Origin: Zeugodacus cucurbitae
Taxonomy: Eukaryota; Arthropoda; Insecta; Diptera; Tephritidae
DNA: 64,000 nt
Reading direction: 5' to 3'
NCBI RefSeq assembly: GCF_028554725.1
Contig: NC_071667.1
Location: 66,875,501 to 66,939,500, forward strand
Of this stretch, positions 48,588-60,350 are shown piece after piece. Position 1 is the first letter of the stretch, and every line of letters starts with the position of its first letter. A program made the position numbers and the translations under genes. The notes under the pieces are model-generated. The model saw only the letters and a list, made by a program, of their open reading frames with translations, did no database searches and was not told where the DNA came from.

Positions 48588-49184
48588 ATGCACCCAAACG
48601 CGCATTCAACACTAATGGATGGAGGCATCTCCACCCGTTCGAATAAACACAATTTACCCACCACAAAGAAAATGTTGGAAGAAGCGATACAAACACTAAA
48701 TTGCCATCGGGGCTTCTCACTATACAGGCTGAAGAAGTATATCTGTGAAAAATATCAAATTGATTTGACTACACAACGGCAAAACATGATTAAAACTCAG
48801 TTGCGTGCACAGTTGGTCGATGGTACGCTCATAAATGTGACCGGTAAAGGTTTAAGTGGTCTCCTACGGGAAAGCAAAAAAAAGAAAAGAAGTACCAGCA
48901 ACACTATTGCTACTGATGCAGCATCCAAGGCAATTAAACGTAAGAAAGTAGTTGGCAAATCAAAGAGTGCCATCACAAGAAGTGCATCGCAAGATACGAC
49001 TAGGACACCACCTAATGTTACAGTGCAACCGTTAGTGCCATTTGCACCACATCGCAACTCAATGGCTGGTCATAGTCATTTGGAGGCGGGTGGTGCTACG
49101 CCGTGTACCTCTGGTGGGCGAGTAGGACGTAAGCGTAAGTTGTTACCACCACCAGAGGACATTGTGATCTCACAGGAATATTGA
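48588..49184 (+). CDS. Linker-histone-like protein (H1/H5 winged-helix domain)
   Basis: This encodes 198 residues. Residues 24-95 match the linker-histone globular domain: LPTTKKMLEEAIQTL, then RGFSLYRLKKYICEKYQID, then NMIKTQLRAQLVDGTLI, ending in the beta-wing GKGLSGLLR (equivalent to GKGASGSFR in histone H1). A KKKKR cluster follows at once, and the tail is rich in Lys, Arg, Ser and Thr, with a second basic KRKK and a final GRKRKLLPPPEDIVISQEY. Such proteins bind nucleosome linker DNA and compact chromatin. The tail is much shorter and less lysine-rich than in somatic H1, and the gene is single, intronless and AT-flanked rather than in a histone cluster. A germline or embryonic variant is possible. 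A gene symbol cannot be assigned. The ATG at 48588 is the first in frame. Confidence 0.85.
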   Translation: MHPNAHSTLMDGGISTRSNKHNLPTTKKMLEEAIQTLNCHRGFSLYRLKKYICEKYQIDLTTQRQNMIKTQLRAQLVDGTLINVTGKGLSGLLRESKKKKRSTSNTIATDAASKAIKRKKVVGKSKSAITRSASQDTTRTPPNVTVQPLVPFAPHRNSMAGHSHLEAGGATPCTSGGRVGRKRKLLPPPEDIVISQEY

Positions 49185-50391
49185 GTGAAAAGAAATTTGG
49201 AGTGTTACTGCAACTGGCAAATCGCCAAGCATAGTGTTGAGCGTAGTTACTGGCAAAACTCAAGCGTGATCTTGAGTTTGAATGCAGAGTAGAAGTTAGA
49301 AGTAGAAGTATTTAGAATTTTAAATTAAGCTAAAAAGTTAGATAGGTACAAATTGTTTCCGCCAATATTACTGTGTAATATTTTAATGTGAAGCATTATT
49401 GTTATATTGCCTATTAATACTTTTTTTTTGTAAATGTTTATGAATTTCATAACTTAGTTATACGTTTGAATTTGCTTTAAGTTTAATATTAATATATTTT
49501 ATTTGGTTGCAATAAGCAGGTCTTATTTAAAAGAGATAATGTCTTTATTAAATTTTTATTTTTTTATTATCTTTATTGGCGTTAATTAATATTACAATTA
49601 AATACGCATTTAATACAAAGTACATTTTAAATTAAAATAATGTTTCGTTTGTTTGTTTTATTTTTCCATTAGGCTACACTATTCGTTTCATACATATAGG
49701 TTGCGGAGATTTTTCTATATCCATTAATTTAAAATAATTTCACTAGAAAGTAATACATATATATATATATTGGTTTTTGTGAAGAACTTTCTTGCTACTA
49801 ATGCATATGGAAATTATCGGCAAACAAACAATACTTAACCAAATTTCTTTTTAAATTAATACTTCTTTATGTAAGTATGAAAATTATTTCGAAATAGAAG
49901 CAGTTCGAACATGTTTTATTGAAATTATCTTAGGTGTCTGCACATACAAACTACTGGCCGTATCCCCAAGTGTATACAACTATTTGGTGTATATATTTTG
50001 CAAGTCCGTACATTTGACAATGTACAATGTGTTTTCCAGTGCTCACACAAACATTTCACGTGCAACAAAAAAAAAATAACAAAAAAAACATTGCATTCCA
50101 CATCAATTGAACTACAAGTATACATATATAAATAAAAGAAAGACATTCTTACATTACGCACAGTAGTGTGGCATGACTGCAGTTTGCTGTGTGAAATTAT
50201 GGGGAAAATTGTGTTGAAGTTATAGACTAAACTAAAAAAAAATATTAAAATGAATGCCGCATCATGTCACCAACGCAAAGTGTTGCATACATGCCGCCGA
50301 CTTGCTGCTGCATATTCTACTATAAATTTATTTAAATGTTTGCTTTTTGGAATTCTTTTGTATTGCGTTGTACAGCTAACCAACGCCACGC
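49185..50391. other. 3' flank shared by convergent genes
   Basis: AT-rich DNA between the stop of the linker-histone-like gene (plus) and the stop of calnexin (minus), so it holds both 3' UTRs. A possible plus-strand signal ATTAAA lies near 49536. Possible minus-strand signals (TTTATT on the plus strand) lie at 50327-50332 and near 49915. A plus-strand frame at 50250-50498 overlaps the last calnexin exon in antisense and is not supported. Confidence 0.5.
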
Positions 50392-53300
50392 TTAAGACTG
50401 ATCCTTGGGCACGCGACGCTTACGTGCGGCCTTCGTCGTGGTTTCCTGCAATTATAGGAAGAGACATTGAAGAAAAAGAAATCAGATTGATTTGCTAACA
50501 CCAACTCACCCCAGTGACGGCCTCCTCAGCATCATCTTCTTGTGATTCTTTACCGCTATTTGTGGTAGCTGCTGTCTCAGCTTCTTGCTCTTCCTTATCA
50601 TCTTTAACATCTAAATCAGACTTTTTAGTTTTAGGACTAGATACATTGTTGCTGCTGCTGCTAGCGGCAGTTGCGTCGGTCTCACCGCCTGAAGTGGCCG
50701 CAGCGTCATCGGGTTGCACGGCATCGGTTTTCTTAGCGTCAGCATCGGAACCAGACTCCTGGCGCATTAAGAAAAAATGTTAATATAAAAAATAGCGACA
50801 AAGTAACGTTTTGCACACACAGCACTAGCGTTTGGCATTTACCTTCGAACCGGATCTCTTAAACAAGCGATACAAAGTGAGTGAGAGTGGTGTGGCACCA
50901 GCTAATACAATTGCTACACGCCAAGCCCAAGAGCTCTCATTGAAGAATGCTACGATTTTATTGAAAAATGTCTCCTACAATATGGTGCATCGATTTACAA
51001 ATTCAACAAGCGACATACAAAGAAAGAAATAACGAAAAATAATGCGAAGCAAAATTAAAAATAAAATATTTACATTTAGGTTATGAAATTAATTATATAC
51101 ACAATTTTAACTACAATTTCTCTAGCGTAAACTTTATAATTCTTACTACAACAACACTCATTAAAGCAAAAGCTTAAATTTTCGTAGAAAAAACATTTTC
51201 TTAAAACCTCCTTAGCGCGTGTGTATAAATAAAACACATAGCAGCCCACCGGTATGAGTAAATATGTAAAGTATAAGGCCCACCAACCGGGCTTGTAGTT
51301 TATACGCTTCATCAAACGATGCCAAAGCGTTTTCTTTTTTCATTTTGGTTGTATTTAAATTTAGAAATGCAAGAGTTAGTTATTGTAGAAATGTTTACGC
51401 TTAAAATACTTCATTGTATGATAAAGTTTTAACCATAAAAATAAATATTTGATTAATCACTCTCGTCGAAACACACTTACCGACTCCTTATCGATATATT
51501 TACGCTTAATATCAAACGTTTTGGCGGCGAAATCTCTGGCCAACTCAATGTCGTCAGCGACAATCAAGTTGTCAAACAAAATACTCTCAGACATCGACCA
51601 AAGTTCAAGGCCCACAGCGGACTGTTGACGAATAACAATAGATAAGAAAAGCGATTATTTGATGTGTTGTCAACAAACAAAAAATTAAATTTGGCATGCA
51701 TGTTTGTATGTATATTTGTGCATATGAATCATTGCCTTTCACACTTACGATGGGCGTCATCTTGAATGGCGTGAGATCTTCAAAGTAATCGGGATTTGGT
51801 ATTTTACGTGCAGCCCATTTGCCTTGATAGTTGGGATTGTCGATGAGTGGTGCGCGCCATTTGCCTTTGTACTCCTTGTTGGGTATCAAAGGCGCCTTCC
51901 ATTCGCCACAGCCGACGGCCTTTTCACATGCTGGATTATCGATCATTGGTGCTTCCCATTCGCCATCCATGTCAGCATCCCAATCGGCGGGCTTAACGGC
52001 TGTGGGATCTGTTGAGACGAAAAATATTTTTTGGTTAGGTTGAAAAACATAATGTTAATTTGGTGAGGTTTACCAGGTATCATTGCGGGTTCCTCTTCAA
52101 GCCAACCATCAGGTATAACAGCTGTGGGATCTGGTATTTGTGGTGGTGCATCATCATCCCAATCTTCTGGTTTCTTAGCGGTTGGATCTGGTATCTATGT
52201 ATACGAAAATGAAGTTATTAAAAAATAATCATGAAGTGGGAAGAAAAAATGTACGCTTACCTTCTCACGTTCATCCCAGTCTTTTGGTTTTTTGTCCTCG
52301 GGATCATCAATTTCACGTGGTGGATTAACTGCTGGCGTGAACTCCGAGAGCAGAGAACCTTGATTCACCACCTTGTGATCAACACTTATTTCGAAGCTAT
52401 TATCTGGGCGTATGACGAGCTGATAGAGATGTGGCAATTTGTCCTTGAATGGTTCCTCCAAACGATCTCTGTGTGAAGAAAATAAAAGAAATGTCAATAT
52501 TGTTTTCATATTTGTTTTGCTTTACACTTTCACTACATTTTCAATTCTTCTTTCCTTACGTGTGACACACATAACACTCATATAAACAGATACACAGTTA
52601 TAGCGTACAAGTTCATAGCAACACACTGATGTAAATGACCGGCACGCGGCCACATTAAGTTTGATAACAAAAATCAATACATCACAATAATTAGGAGCAT
52701 GTAAACAGGTAAATTATATACTTAAGAATAGTAATTAAGCAAAAGTAATATTTAGTGACTTATTTGTTGTTAATGGTTCTGGTCATAATTTTTACCAGCT
52801 TTAGTAAATACAAATACTAATAATTGACACTTGTGCTAAAAAAATCGATTACTTTCCCGTTTGTTAAACTTACTTTGGTTTTTTGCAATGCTTTTCCTCG
52901 ATGCTACCATTAATTGGATTAACGTGGCGGAATATGAAATGTAGTTTAATGTCGCTACCGCATTTGTCTGGTCCAAACATAATAGTGTATGGCGTCTTAT
53001 CGTTGAACTACAAAAATAAATAAATAATTTATTATATACAACACATGCAATATTTACACATTACAAAGCAATATTTACCTTTTTGAGGTCTTCGGTATGT
53101 ACACCATGTGAAAGTAACTTAATATATGAGCCGCCACATTCTTGTCCCTCCTGAAAGCGTAAAAATAAATAAATAAATAAGCACACAAAATACAGAGGGG
53201 GTCAATTTACACAGACTGCATTGTGTAGTGTGAGACAAGTGTCAATGTACTCATCATCTAATTTAATTATATTACACTAGTAACTTTGTGTAGGTAACTG

Positions 53301-54938
53301 GCTAACTGACGCAATAGATTGAACATTTGATTTACACATGTGCTTACGCTTACTAACCTGCATAGTTACTTCGTATTGCACTACGAGGGGTGTGTCGCTC
53401 TTAAAGGTGAATGGTTTGTTAAGTTTTGAAGCAATAGCTGCATGTTTCGCCTTCGATTTGAGTACGAGACCAATGTCTTTCTTGGATACGATACGTTGTG
53501 GTGGCTCCCATTCCCATATGCCGTCATATTTGGCTATCTCTTCGGCGATATCATCTTTCTTTGCTTCGGATTTTACCCAACGCTTGCGAGATTCAGCGAT
53601 GTCATCAAAGTGATCGGCGAAATAGAATTTGTTCTGGTCATAAACGGGGCTTTCATATACGATTTCTTCGAGCTCATTTTCATCCTATAGAGGAAAGAAG
53701 AGTGTAGAAGTTAGAAAAATAAAGTAACAGATAGAATGAATATGATTTCAAGCTAAATTTCATAAACTGATTGTTCTCAAATAAATTTCAATAATACTTT
53801 TAGACACTTCTGGTATTTTTAGATATTTCTTGCTGATTTATAAAAGGATTTAATCGATAATTTTTTTTCATTCCTGAATTTATCAAATTATTAAAATTTA
53901 ATTTCACTGACTGGCACGTATAATAAAAAATACTTTTATTTCTGCTAATACAACAACAACAATATGTTCTTATACGAAATGGGATACTTAGCCTCTAAAT
54001 GCTAAAATTGTATAGTTTTATAGTTGATGTACTGTAGGTACTGATACTAGTGATTTTGAGAACAAAGACACTTTATAGAAATAATTCATTAATATAATTC
54101 ATATTGAATGAAAATAATAGGAAATTATTGCTCTGATAGCAAGTCACAATATGCCCAGTGGGGCTATATAGTAAAGTCCACGTCTACAATATAATATTCA
54201 CTGTGATTTTATTTCCGGCTTTTACTACTTTTAAAGTTAATTGCTAATCGTATATACGATCATATACACATATTTTTATTAAAGCAATAAAAAGTACTTC
54301 ACAATAACCGAATTGAGGTTATGTGATTTGGAAATAGATGCAATTAAATACAAAACTATAATGTTCATGTTAATAAATGTACGCATTTACAGTACTGACA
54401 ATGCACTTAGCGACCACAATTTTCTTTATTCTTCCCAATTTCACTGTTGTTGTCATTAGTATCAAAGTACCCTCATGTACATAGATTGAGCATGACGTGG
54501 TATACAGATACAGCACAATATAACTACCATACAGCAGGGGTTTATTACTAAAGGCGTCGAAGGGGAAATTATAGTATCTACATACACACACACACGTATG
54601 TATATGCACAGATATAGAAATCTAAAACAGCGCTGCCGGTTGCTTTATCAGTGATCGCATCACATGTGCGCCATTGCAATAGAACAAAGGTGGCAATGGC
54701 CCTCATTTTCTGCATTACAAACGCTATACTCAATTTATTAATTGAAAAGTAATGTATGTACAAAAAAATTTGTTCGTTTTTCAATTGCGCTTACCTGCAC
54801 CTCCTCTACCTTGCCGTCATCGTCAACATCATCAGCGAAGTCCTGCTCCACGTCAGCTCGTACTAGCGGCGAACTGGCCAGTAGTAATATGACTAGTAAT
54901 GAGCCTAAATGCAGCCCCATAAAATGTTTGAATCTCAT
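50392..54938 (-). CDS. Cnx99A: Calnexin, ER membrane lectin chaperone (11 coding exons)
   Basis: Calnexin holds newly made monoglucosylated glycoproteins in the ER until they fold. Exons, with consistent GT-AG sites and phases: 54795-54938, 53358-53684, 53079-53150, 52874-53007, 52261-52468, 52074-52194, 51749-52008, 51481-51621, 50843-50974, 50510-50758, 50392-50445; total 613 residues. Residues 1-28 are a signal peptide. The lectin domain carries both family signatures, EGQECGGSYIKLL (158-170) and IMFGPDKCG, whose cysteines (162, 197) should pair. The P-domain (from 279) has four motif-1 repeats (such as IPDPTAKKPEDWD) and four motif-2 repeats (such as GKWRAPLIDNPNY). The 4+4 count distinguishes calnexin from calreticulin (3+3). 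One transmembrane segment lies at about 485-506. The acidic Ser/Asp/Glu cytosolic tail ends in ARKRRVPKDQS. The symbol is the Drosophila orthologue name, by inference. Confidence 0.97.
51170..51333 (-). other. Possible alternative transmembrane exon of calnexin
   Basis: It lies inside the intron between exons 8 and 9. An AG acceptor-like site at 51334-51335 is followed in the correct phase (0) by Lys-Thr-Leu-Trp-His-Arg-Leu-Met-Lys-Arg, then INYKPGWWALYFTYLLIPVG and CYVFYLYTRAKE. That is a Trp-rich juxtamembrane part and a good membrane segment. An in-frame TGA lies just upstream of the acceptor, so the frame opens exactly at the splice site. It could replace exon 9 (donor-like GTTTTAAG after GCTAAGGAG at about 51204, weak) or run to a stop near 51076 as an alternative C-terminus without the acidic tail. 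The upstream sequence is not pyrimidine-rich, so splicing is unproven. Confidence 0.5.
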
Positions 54939-57928
54939 TTTCCAAATTTTTTCTTACTGCTGCCACAATTTTTTTTGTGAATCAATTGATGCACACACAC
55001 ACAGCCACTGTTGTAAGCGTACTGGCTATTTTGACTAAAATAATTACAAATTGAATTTAAGTAATATGGAAAAAAGTTTTGAAATATATGCTTGAATTTT
55101 ATTTTTTCACAGAACTCCTTAAATTTAATTAATTCTATTGTATGCTTACTTAATTGAGAACCGCTTTGCTTTGGCTACTATCGTCAAATTCGTTGTGTGA
55201 GGGAAAAAAAGTTGTGGAAAAACTGGAGAAAGTGTGTAATGAGAGAATAGACGTTGACATTTGTATACACTGCTTTATCGACTGTGGGCAGCAAAGAGTT
55301 GCACGTGCATTTCGCATAAAACTTTATTAGATTTGATTTTTATTTTCACAAAAAAATTCGCAAATTTTGTATATTTATTGAAAAAATTGTGTAAAATTTA
55401 GTTACTATTTTTGTTCATTGTTAAAGGTGTGTATTAATTGCATATTTTCACTGAAAAGTAATATAATAAAATGACATGTTGTCAAAGCAGTTAACGAATG
55501 TGAGAAACGACGCCGCACAGGCAGTTGACATTTCCTCCGGATGCGCGAATTATACGTTTGCATTGCTTACTCGCGAAATTTTGTAAATTTGTTAAAATAG
55601 ACTATTAAAACATGTTTTTATTTGCATAAAACTGTTGCGCGGGACTAATTTGGTGAAGTTGTAGTGTTTGCCGCTGAAAATATATGAAAAATTGTAAGAC
55701 TTGCTTCAATAGCAATGTGCCTGCTATTGTAGGTGCTCTTGGCAGTTGCTTTGCCAGCGCCGTACGTTGAAACTTTTGTTTAATTTGTTAAATTGTTTTA
55801 AAAAGTGTTGGTTTTGTTGTTGGACTTAAGAATGAACCAAAGACTATAATTAGAAATCGTAGTATGTATAAAGACTAAAGTATTAGCTTCGAATAAGCGC
55901 TGCGCATTTCGCCACAGAAGTCTCAAAAGGGTTGCTGCTGCCGTCGTTGAATTTTCATCGTGCGAATATTCGGGTAATGATCATTTTGTTATTTGATATT
56001 GAAATGAAAGCTTTAATTGACTTTTTTTCAGACTCTATAAACAGGTATGTGGAACCTAAAATTCAACAATTGAGTAAACGGTCTAGTCTATTCTATCATC
56101 ATTGTATAATGACTAGTATATAAGACGTTTGCTTTGTACCTACTTCACCCTCCTGTGAATCGGACGTTGGTTGCTACTGCTAAGTGCAGATTAGTACAGT
56201 TTGTATGTTATAGGTTTAGATATTGCTTATTTCAGTAAGAAGTCTGGCATAAGGTGTTATGAGAATATGAATTATTATATATTGTTATTATTGTAAACAT
56301 GTCAAATGCTGCTATGGTGATGTTCATTATACGTGTATACAACTCTGTGGCAGTTTCGTCGTAATGTAAAAGTGTGGCTTTGTGCACTTCAGAGCATTTA
56401 TTTTCAATAATTTGAAATTGAGTGGACAACTTTCGTCTCCTCTCAATAAGTAAATCTAGATAAACGGTTAGCTTAGAGTCTAAAGAACATTAGGAGCCGC
56501 CCATAATATACTAAACCAATTCCTACATACAACATGAAAACTTTGCAAATGTTTTGTGTAATAAATGTGAGAATAACTGGCAGTTGTATGTATGTATGTG
56601 TCTGCTTGAAAACGTTTTGACATATTGAAATAAGCGTTTATGCCAGTAATATGCTTAAGCCAAGCAAATTTATAGTCTGACATTGGATTAACGCACATAA
56701 CCAAAGCATATGGGCTGCGTGAGCACACAAATACCTACATATACTGCTACTCCACAAAAGAGAAGAGCACAAAAACGACGACAGGACCAAGTTGTTATTT
56801 GCCAGCTAAATGTGCGGTGTGGCGTCTAAACTTGGCGACCATTTAATGCTAAGTACAAACCAAAACTTTCACACGTGTCCCACACGTCTTTTGTCACAAA
56901 CACACATACACTCACTCATACAAATGTAAATGAGTTGGCAACAAGCACACACACAGCAGCACAAGCAACGGCTGATTCAATTTCATTTCGACTTTAGTCT
57001 AATTTAATTTTTCGCTGGTTTAACTGGGATTTACAGTGGCCGACGCAACGCTGCAACAACAACAACAACAACAACTGGGCGTAAATGTTTCGTGTCGCTG
57101 GAAGTTTTAGTTTGCGACTATTAATTAAGTAATAAAGTTTTGTCATTAGGAAATCAATATGCCAAGTTAATAAAGTGTTATTCAAACACATTGGGCGGTA
57201 GTCGCTGGCAGTGCTCCCGAGTTTCCGGCTGAGCTACTTGGATCGCATGCACTTGTAGATATACTATAGCGATATGAGGCGTCTGTAGTGCGTGGGTCTA
57301 CTCTGTCGCTACTTTATTACTTTATTACTTTGTTTATGCTTTTATGATGCTTATTTTTGTTAGTACTAGTAATTAGGTTCGTACTTTGTATTTTTGTTAT
57401 AATTCTACGTAATTTTGACTGGTTCGGGGGAAGATCATAAAGTGCCATAAATTTAGCAGAAGTACGAAAGTCGTAAAGTTTTTTTTTAGATTTTTCTGTT
57501 ATGAATATGTAAGTTAAATAAAGCAGACTGAATATAAAAAAAATACTTGAAAATCAAAAAATAGATTATATTAAACCAGGGTCCTAGGATCAGAAATTTT
57601 AACGTCATTGCCAACAAATTCCAGAAATTCTTTGTATACTGCATTACAATGAATATATGAAGAACCTTGATATCAAAGACGCAAGAAATTTATAGGAATA
57701 AAATAGAGTTAGTTACACCACTTATATTCCAAGAACCGACTTGATTAGTAGAATTACTATTAAAATATCTGAAAGATTCACATAACAAAAATAATTTATT
57801 TTAAGTTATTCTTTTTCAAATACATAAAAAATTGTCGAGGTCAGCTAATACTACATTTAGTTCTAAATATGTGCTACTCGATTAACCGATCAAACCGAGA
57901 TATGATTTCTCAGTTATACTCGTATTGA
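54939..57928. other. Calnexin 5' flank and intergenic DNA
   Basis: The calnexin promoter and any noncoding first exon should lie in the first few hundred bases above 54938; no TATA box is evident. A GC-richer block at about 55490-55760 could contain another promoter. A CAA-rich tract is at 57046-57070. No protein-coding frame is supported. Confidence 0.45.
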
Positions 57929-58128
57929 GTTTAAGTTCGGGTGCAACCGAACATTTTATACTCTCGCAATTTATTAATATAGTTCTATTAAGATAACACA
58001 CAATATGACCCATGTATTCAGCATAAAGTCCATAGAATAACGAAAACCATATATATGTAGTACGAGGGCTGCTATATATATTTCTGGGCTAATAATGAAA
58101 ATAGGGATATTTATCAACGAAAATGGTT

Positions 58129-58521
58129 TTATTGTTTTTCAAAATATTCTCCATCAAGATTTATACACTTTTGCATGCGCTCAAACCAATTTTCGAAGCA
58201 CTTTTTTTGAGCCTTTTTTTGAGCGATTGTCAAATTGGGCGGGATCCAACGAGAACAAACCTTTTTTACGGTCAGGTGTTCATGCAATATCGAATGTATG
58301 CTGGTGGGAGAAATGCATAGGCATGCCTCTATCTGAAGGTATGTTACATGACGGTCTTGCATTATCAGTTCACGTACGGCATCGATGTTTTCTGGCACAA
58401 CGGCTGTTTTTGGACGACCTTCACGGAATTCGTCTTTGAGCGAGCGTCGGCCACGATTGAATTCGTTGTACCAGTTTTTCACAGCCGAGATGAATTTTTT
58501 AAATCCCTGTAAATAAAACAA
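58129..58521 (-). pseudogene. Mariner transposase remnant: DNA-binding part fused to C-terminus
   Basis: The minus-strand frame of 130 codons gives KNWYNEFNRGRRSLKDEFREGRP, the linker between the two helix-turn-helix domains. It continues with the second helix-turn-helix (ELIMQDRHVTYLQIEACL, SPTSIHSILHEHL) and KVCSRWIPPNLTIAQKKA. It then passes directly to CFENWFERMQKCINLDGEYFE, which is the family's C-terminal end. All three catalytic aspartates were lost in a clean, in-frame deletion. A protein made from it could at most bind transposon ends. The first helix-turn-helix is missing or decayed. Confidence 0.85.
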
Positions 58522-58565
58522 TTCACGATTAAATGACCAAACGTTCGGAGTGATGTTATGCTAAA

Positions 58566-59720
58566 CAAGTAAGGAAGGGCTAAGTTCGGGTGTAACCGAA
58601 CATTTTATACTCTCGCAATTTATTTTTTTAACTTTATTTATATTATATAATACACAATTTGACCCACGTATTCGTCATATATATTGTATAAAGTCCATTG
58701 AAAGTTGGAAACCATGTTCGATATATGGGGCCTTGAAAACCTATGGTCCGATTTCGGCGATTTTATAATGGGGCTGCCACACTATAAACGTAGTATTTAT
58801 GCAAAGTTCTGCATCGATATCTTCACTAGTGCTTACTTTATATATTGTAAAGTAAACGATTCAGATTGTCTTCAAAGTTCTGGTATATAGGAAGTAGGCG
58901 TGGTTGTGAAGCGATTTGGCCTATTATCATTGGGATGTAAGGAAACTTTTACATACCAAGTTTCATTGAAATCGGTCGAGTAGTTCCTGAGATATGGTTT
59001 TTGACCCATAAGTGGGACACGCCCATTTTCCATTTTGTAAAAAAATCTGAGTGCAGCATTCATCTGCCATTTCTTATGTGAAATTTAGTGTTTCTGACGT
59101 TTTTCGTTAGTGAGTTAACCCACTTTTAGTAATTTTCAACCTAACTTTTGTATAAGAGGTGGGCGTGGTTATGATCCGATTTCTTTCATTCTTGGACTGT
59201 ATTAGGAAGTGGCTAAAAAAAACGACTGCAAAAAGTTTGGTTTATACAGCTGTATTGGTTTGTGAGATATGTACAAAAAACTTAGTAGAGGGCGGAGCCA
59301 CGCCCACTTCCCCAAAAAAATTACATCCAAATATGCCCCTTCATAGTGCGATCCTTCATACAAAATTTTATTTCCATAGCTTTATTTATGGCTTAGTTAT
59401 GGCACTTTATGTGTTTTCGGTTTTCGCCATTTTGTGGGCGTGGCAGTGCTCCGATTTTGCTCATTTTCCAAAGCAACCTTCAAGTAAAAGTATGCCAAGT
59501 TTCATCAAGATATCTTAATTTTTACTCAAGTTACAGCTTGCACAGACGGACGGACGGACGGACAGACAAACATTCGGATTTGAACTCCACTCTTCACCCT
59601 GATCACTTTGGTATATATAACCCTATATCTAACTCGTTTAGTTTTGGGTGTTACACACAACCGTTATGTGAACAAAACTATAATACTCTCTTTAGCAACA
59701 TTTGTTGCGAGAGTATAAAA
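58566..59720 (+). mobile_element. Mini-me/DINE-1-like repeat, copy 4 (innermost layer)
   Basis: It starts CAAGTAAGGAAGGGCTAAG then TTTTATACTCTCGCAA and ends TTGCGAGAGTATAAAA, so the 16-base inverted ends are perfect. The (GACR)n tract is at about 59543-59570, followed by the conserved ACCCTGATCACTTTGGTATA core. It sits inside the mariner leader region, so it is the youngest of the three layers. ORFs within it (58705-58890, 59159-59518, 59409-59819) are not genes. Confidence 0.85.
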
Positions 59721-60350
59721 ATGTCAAACTTTCCAATGGAAATGTCAGATTGCACCTGGCAACACTTAGTGTTGCCTAGGCCAGAAATATATAAAGCAGC
59801 CCTCGTATATGGGGGCTGAAGTAGTTCCTGAATCGATTTTACTAATTTTCACCACCAAGGTACACTTATCTAAGACTGTACGCTCACTTAATTTGGCTAA
59901 TATATTCCACATATTAACCGATATATGCGGAGCAAAGCCCAAAAAACTATAATTAGGTATATGGGGACTCGAGTTTAACCATTTTTGGTACAGAGACACA
60001 CTATTAGAAGGGTTACATTAAAATACCTGAGAGATTTACCGATATTTTCGTTGAATTAGTTAGAAATAAACGTGGTTGTGAACCGATTTAGCCCATTTTT
60101 TCATCCGTATCATCAGGGTGTTAAAGAAATATTATATACCGAATTTCATTGAAATCAGTCGAGTAGTTCCTGAGATATTGTTTTTGACTTATAAGTGGGC
60201 GACGCCACGCTTAATCTGACTGCAGCTTTTTCTGCTATTTCTTCGGTAAAATTTAGTGTTTCTGATAAGTTTCGTTAGAAACGCAGTTTTAGTAATTTTC
60301 AACTTAACCTTTGTATGGGAAGCGGGCGTGGTTTTTATCCGAATTCAACT

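Larger units (their letters stand above)
58063..59805 (-). mobile_element. Mariner transposon with deleted catalytic core (middle layer)
   Basis: It is flanked by TA at 58061-58062 and 59806-59807. The ends start CGAGGGCTGCTATATATATT and, reverse complemented, CGAGGGCTGCTTTATATATT, with the match extending five more bases. Only one of the 25 terminal bases differs. Without the repeat inserted at 58566-59720 it would be about 588 bp, against about 1.3 kb for a full mariner. It is oriented on the minus strand, with the transposase start toward the right end. Confidence 0.9.
57929..60350 (+). mobile_element. Mini-me-like repeat copy 3 (outer layer of a nested insertion)
   Basis: Its left part (57929-58060) starts AAGTTCGGGTGCAACCGAAC then ATTTTATACTCTCGCAA. 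It is interrupted at a TA by the mariner at 58063-59805 and resumes at about 59808 with TATGGGGGCTGAAGTAGTTCC. It continues through family landmarks such as GTGGGCGACGCCACGC to about 60350. The right terminal sequence and (GACR)n tract are missing, so it is also truncated. Confidence 0.75.

Noticed and set aside
50250..50498. 82-codon plus-strand ORF with a hydrophobic stretch
   Set aside because: It lies antisense over the last coding exon and 3' region of calnexin, with no family resemblance.
51824..52043. Plus-strand ORFs over the P-domain
   Set aside because: They are shadows of calnexin exon 7 on the other strand.
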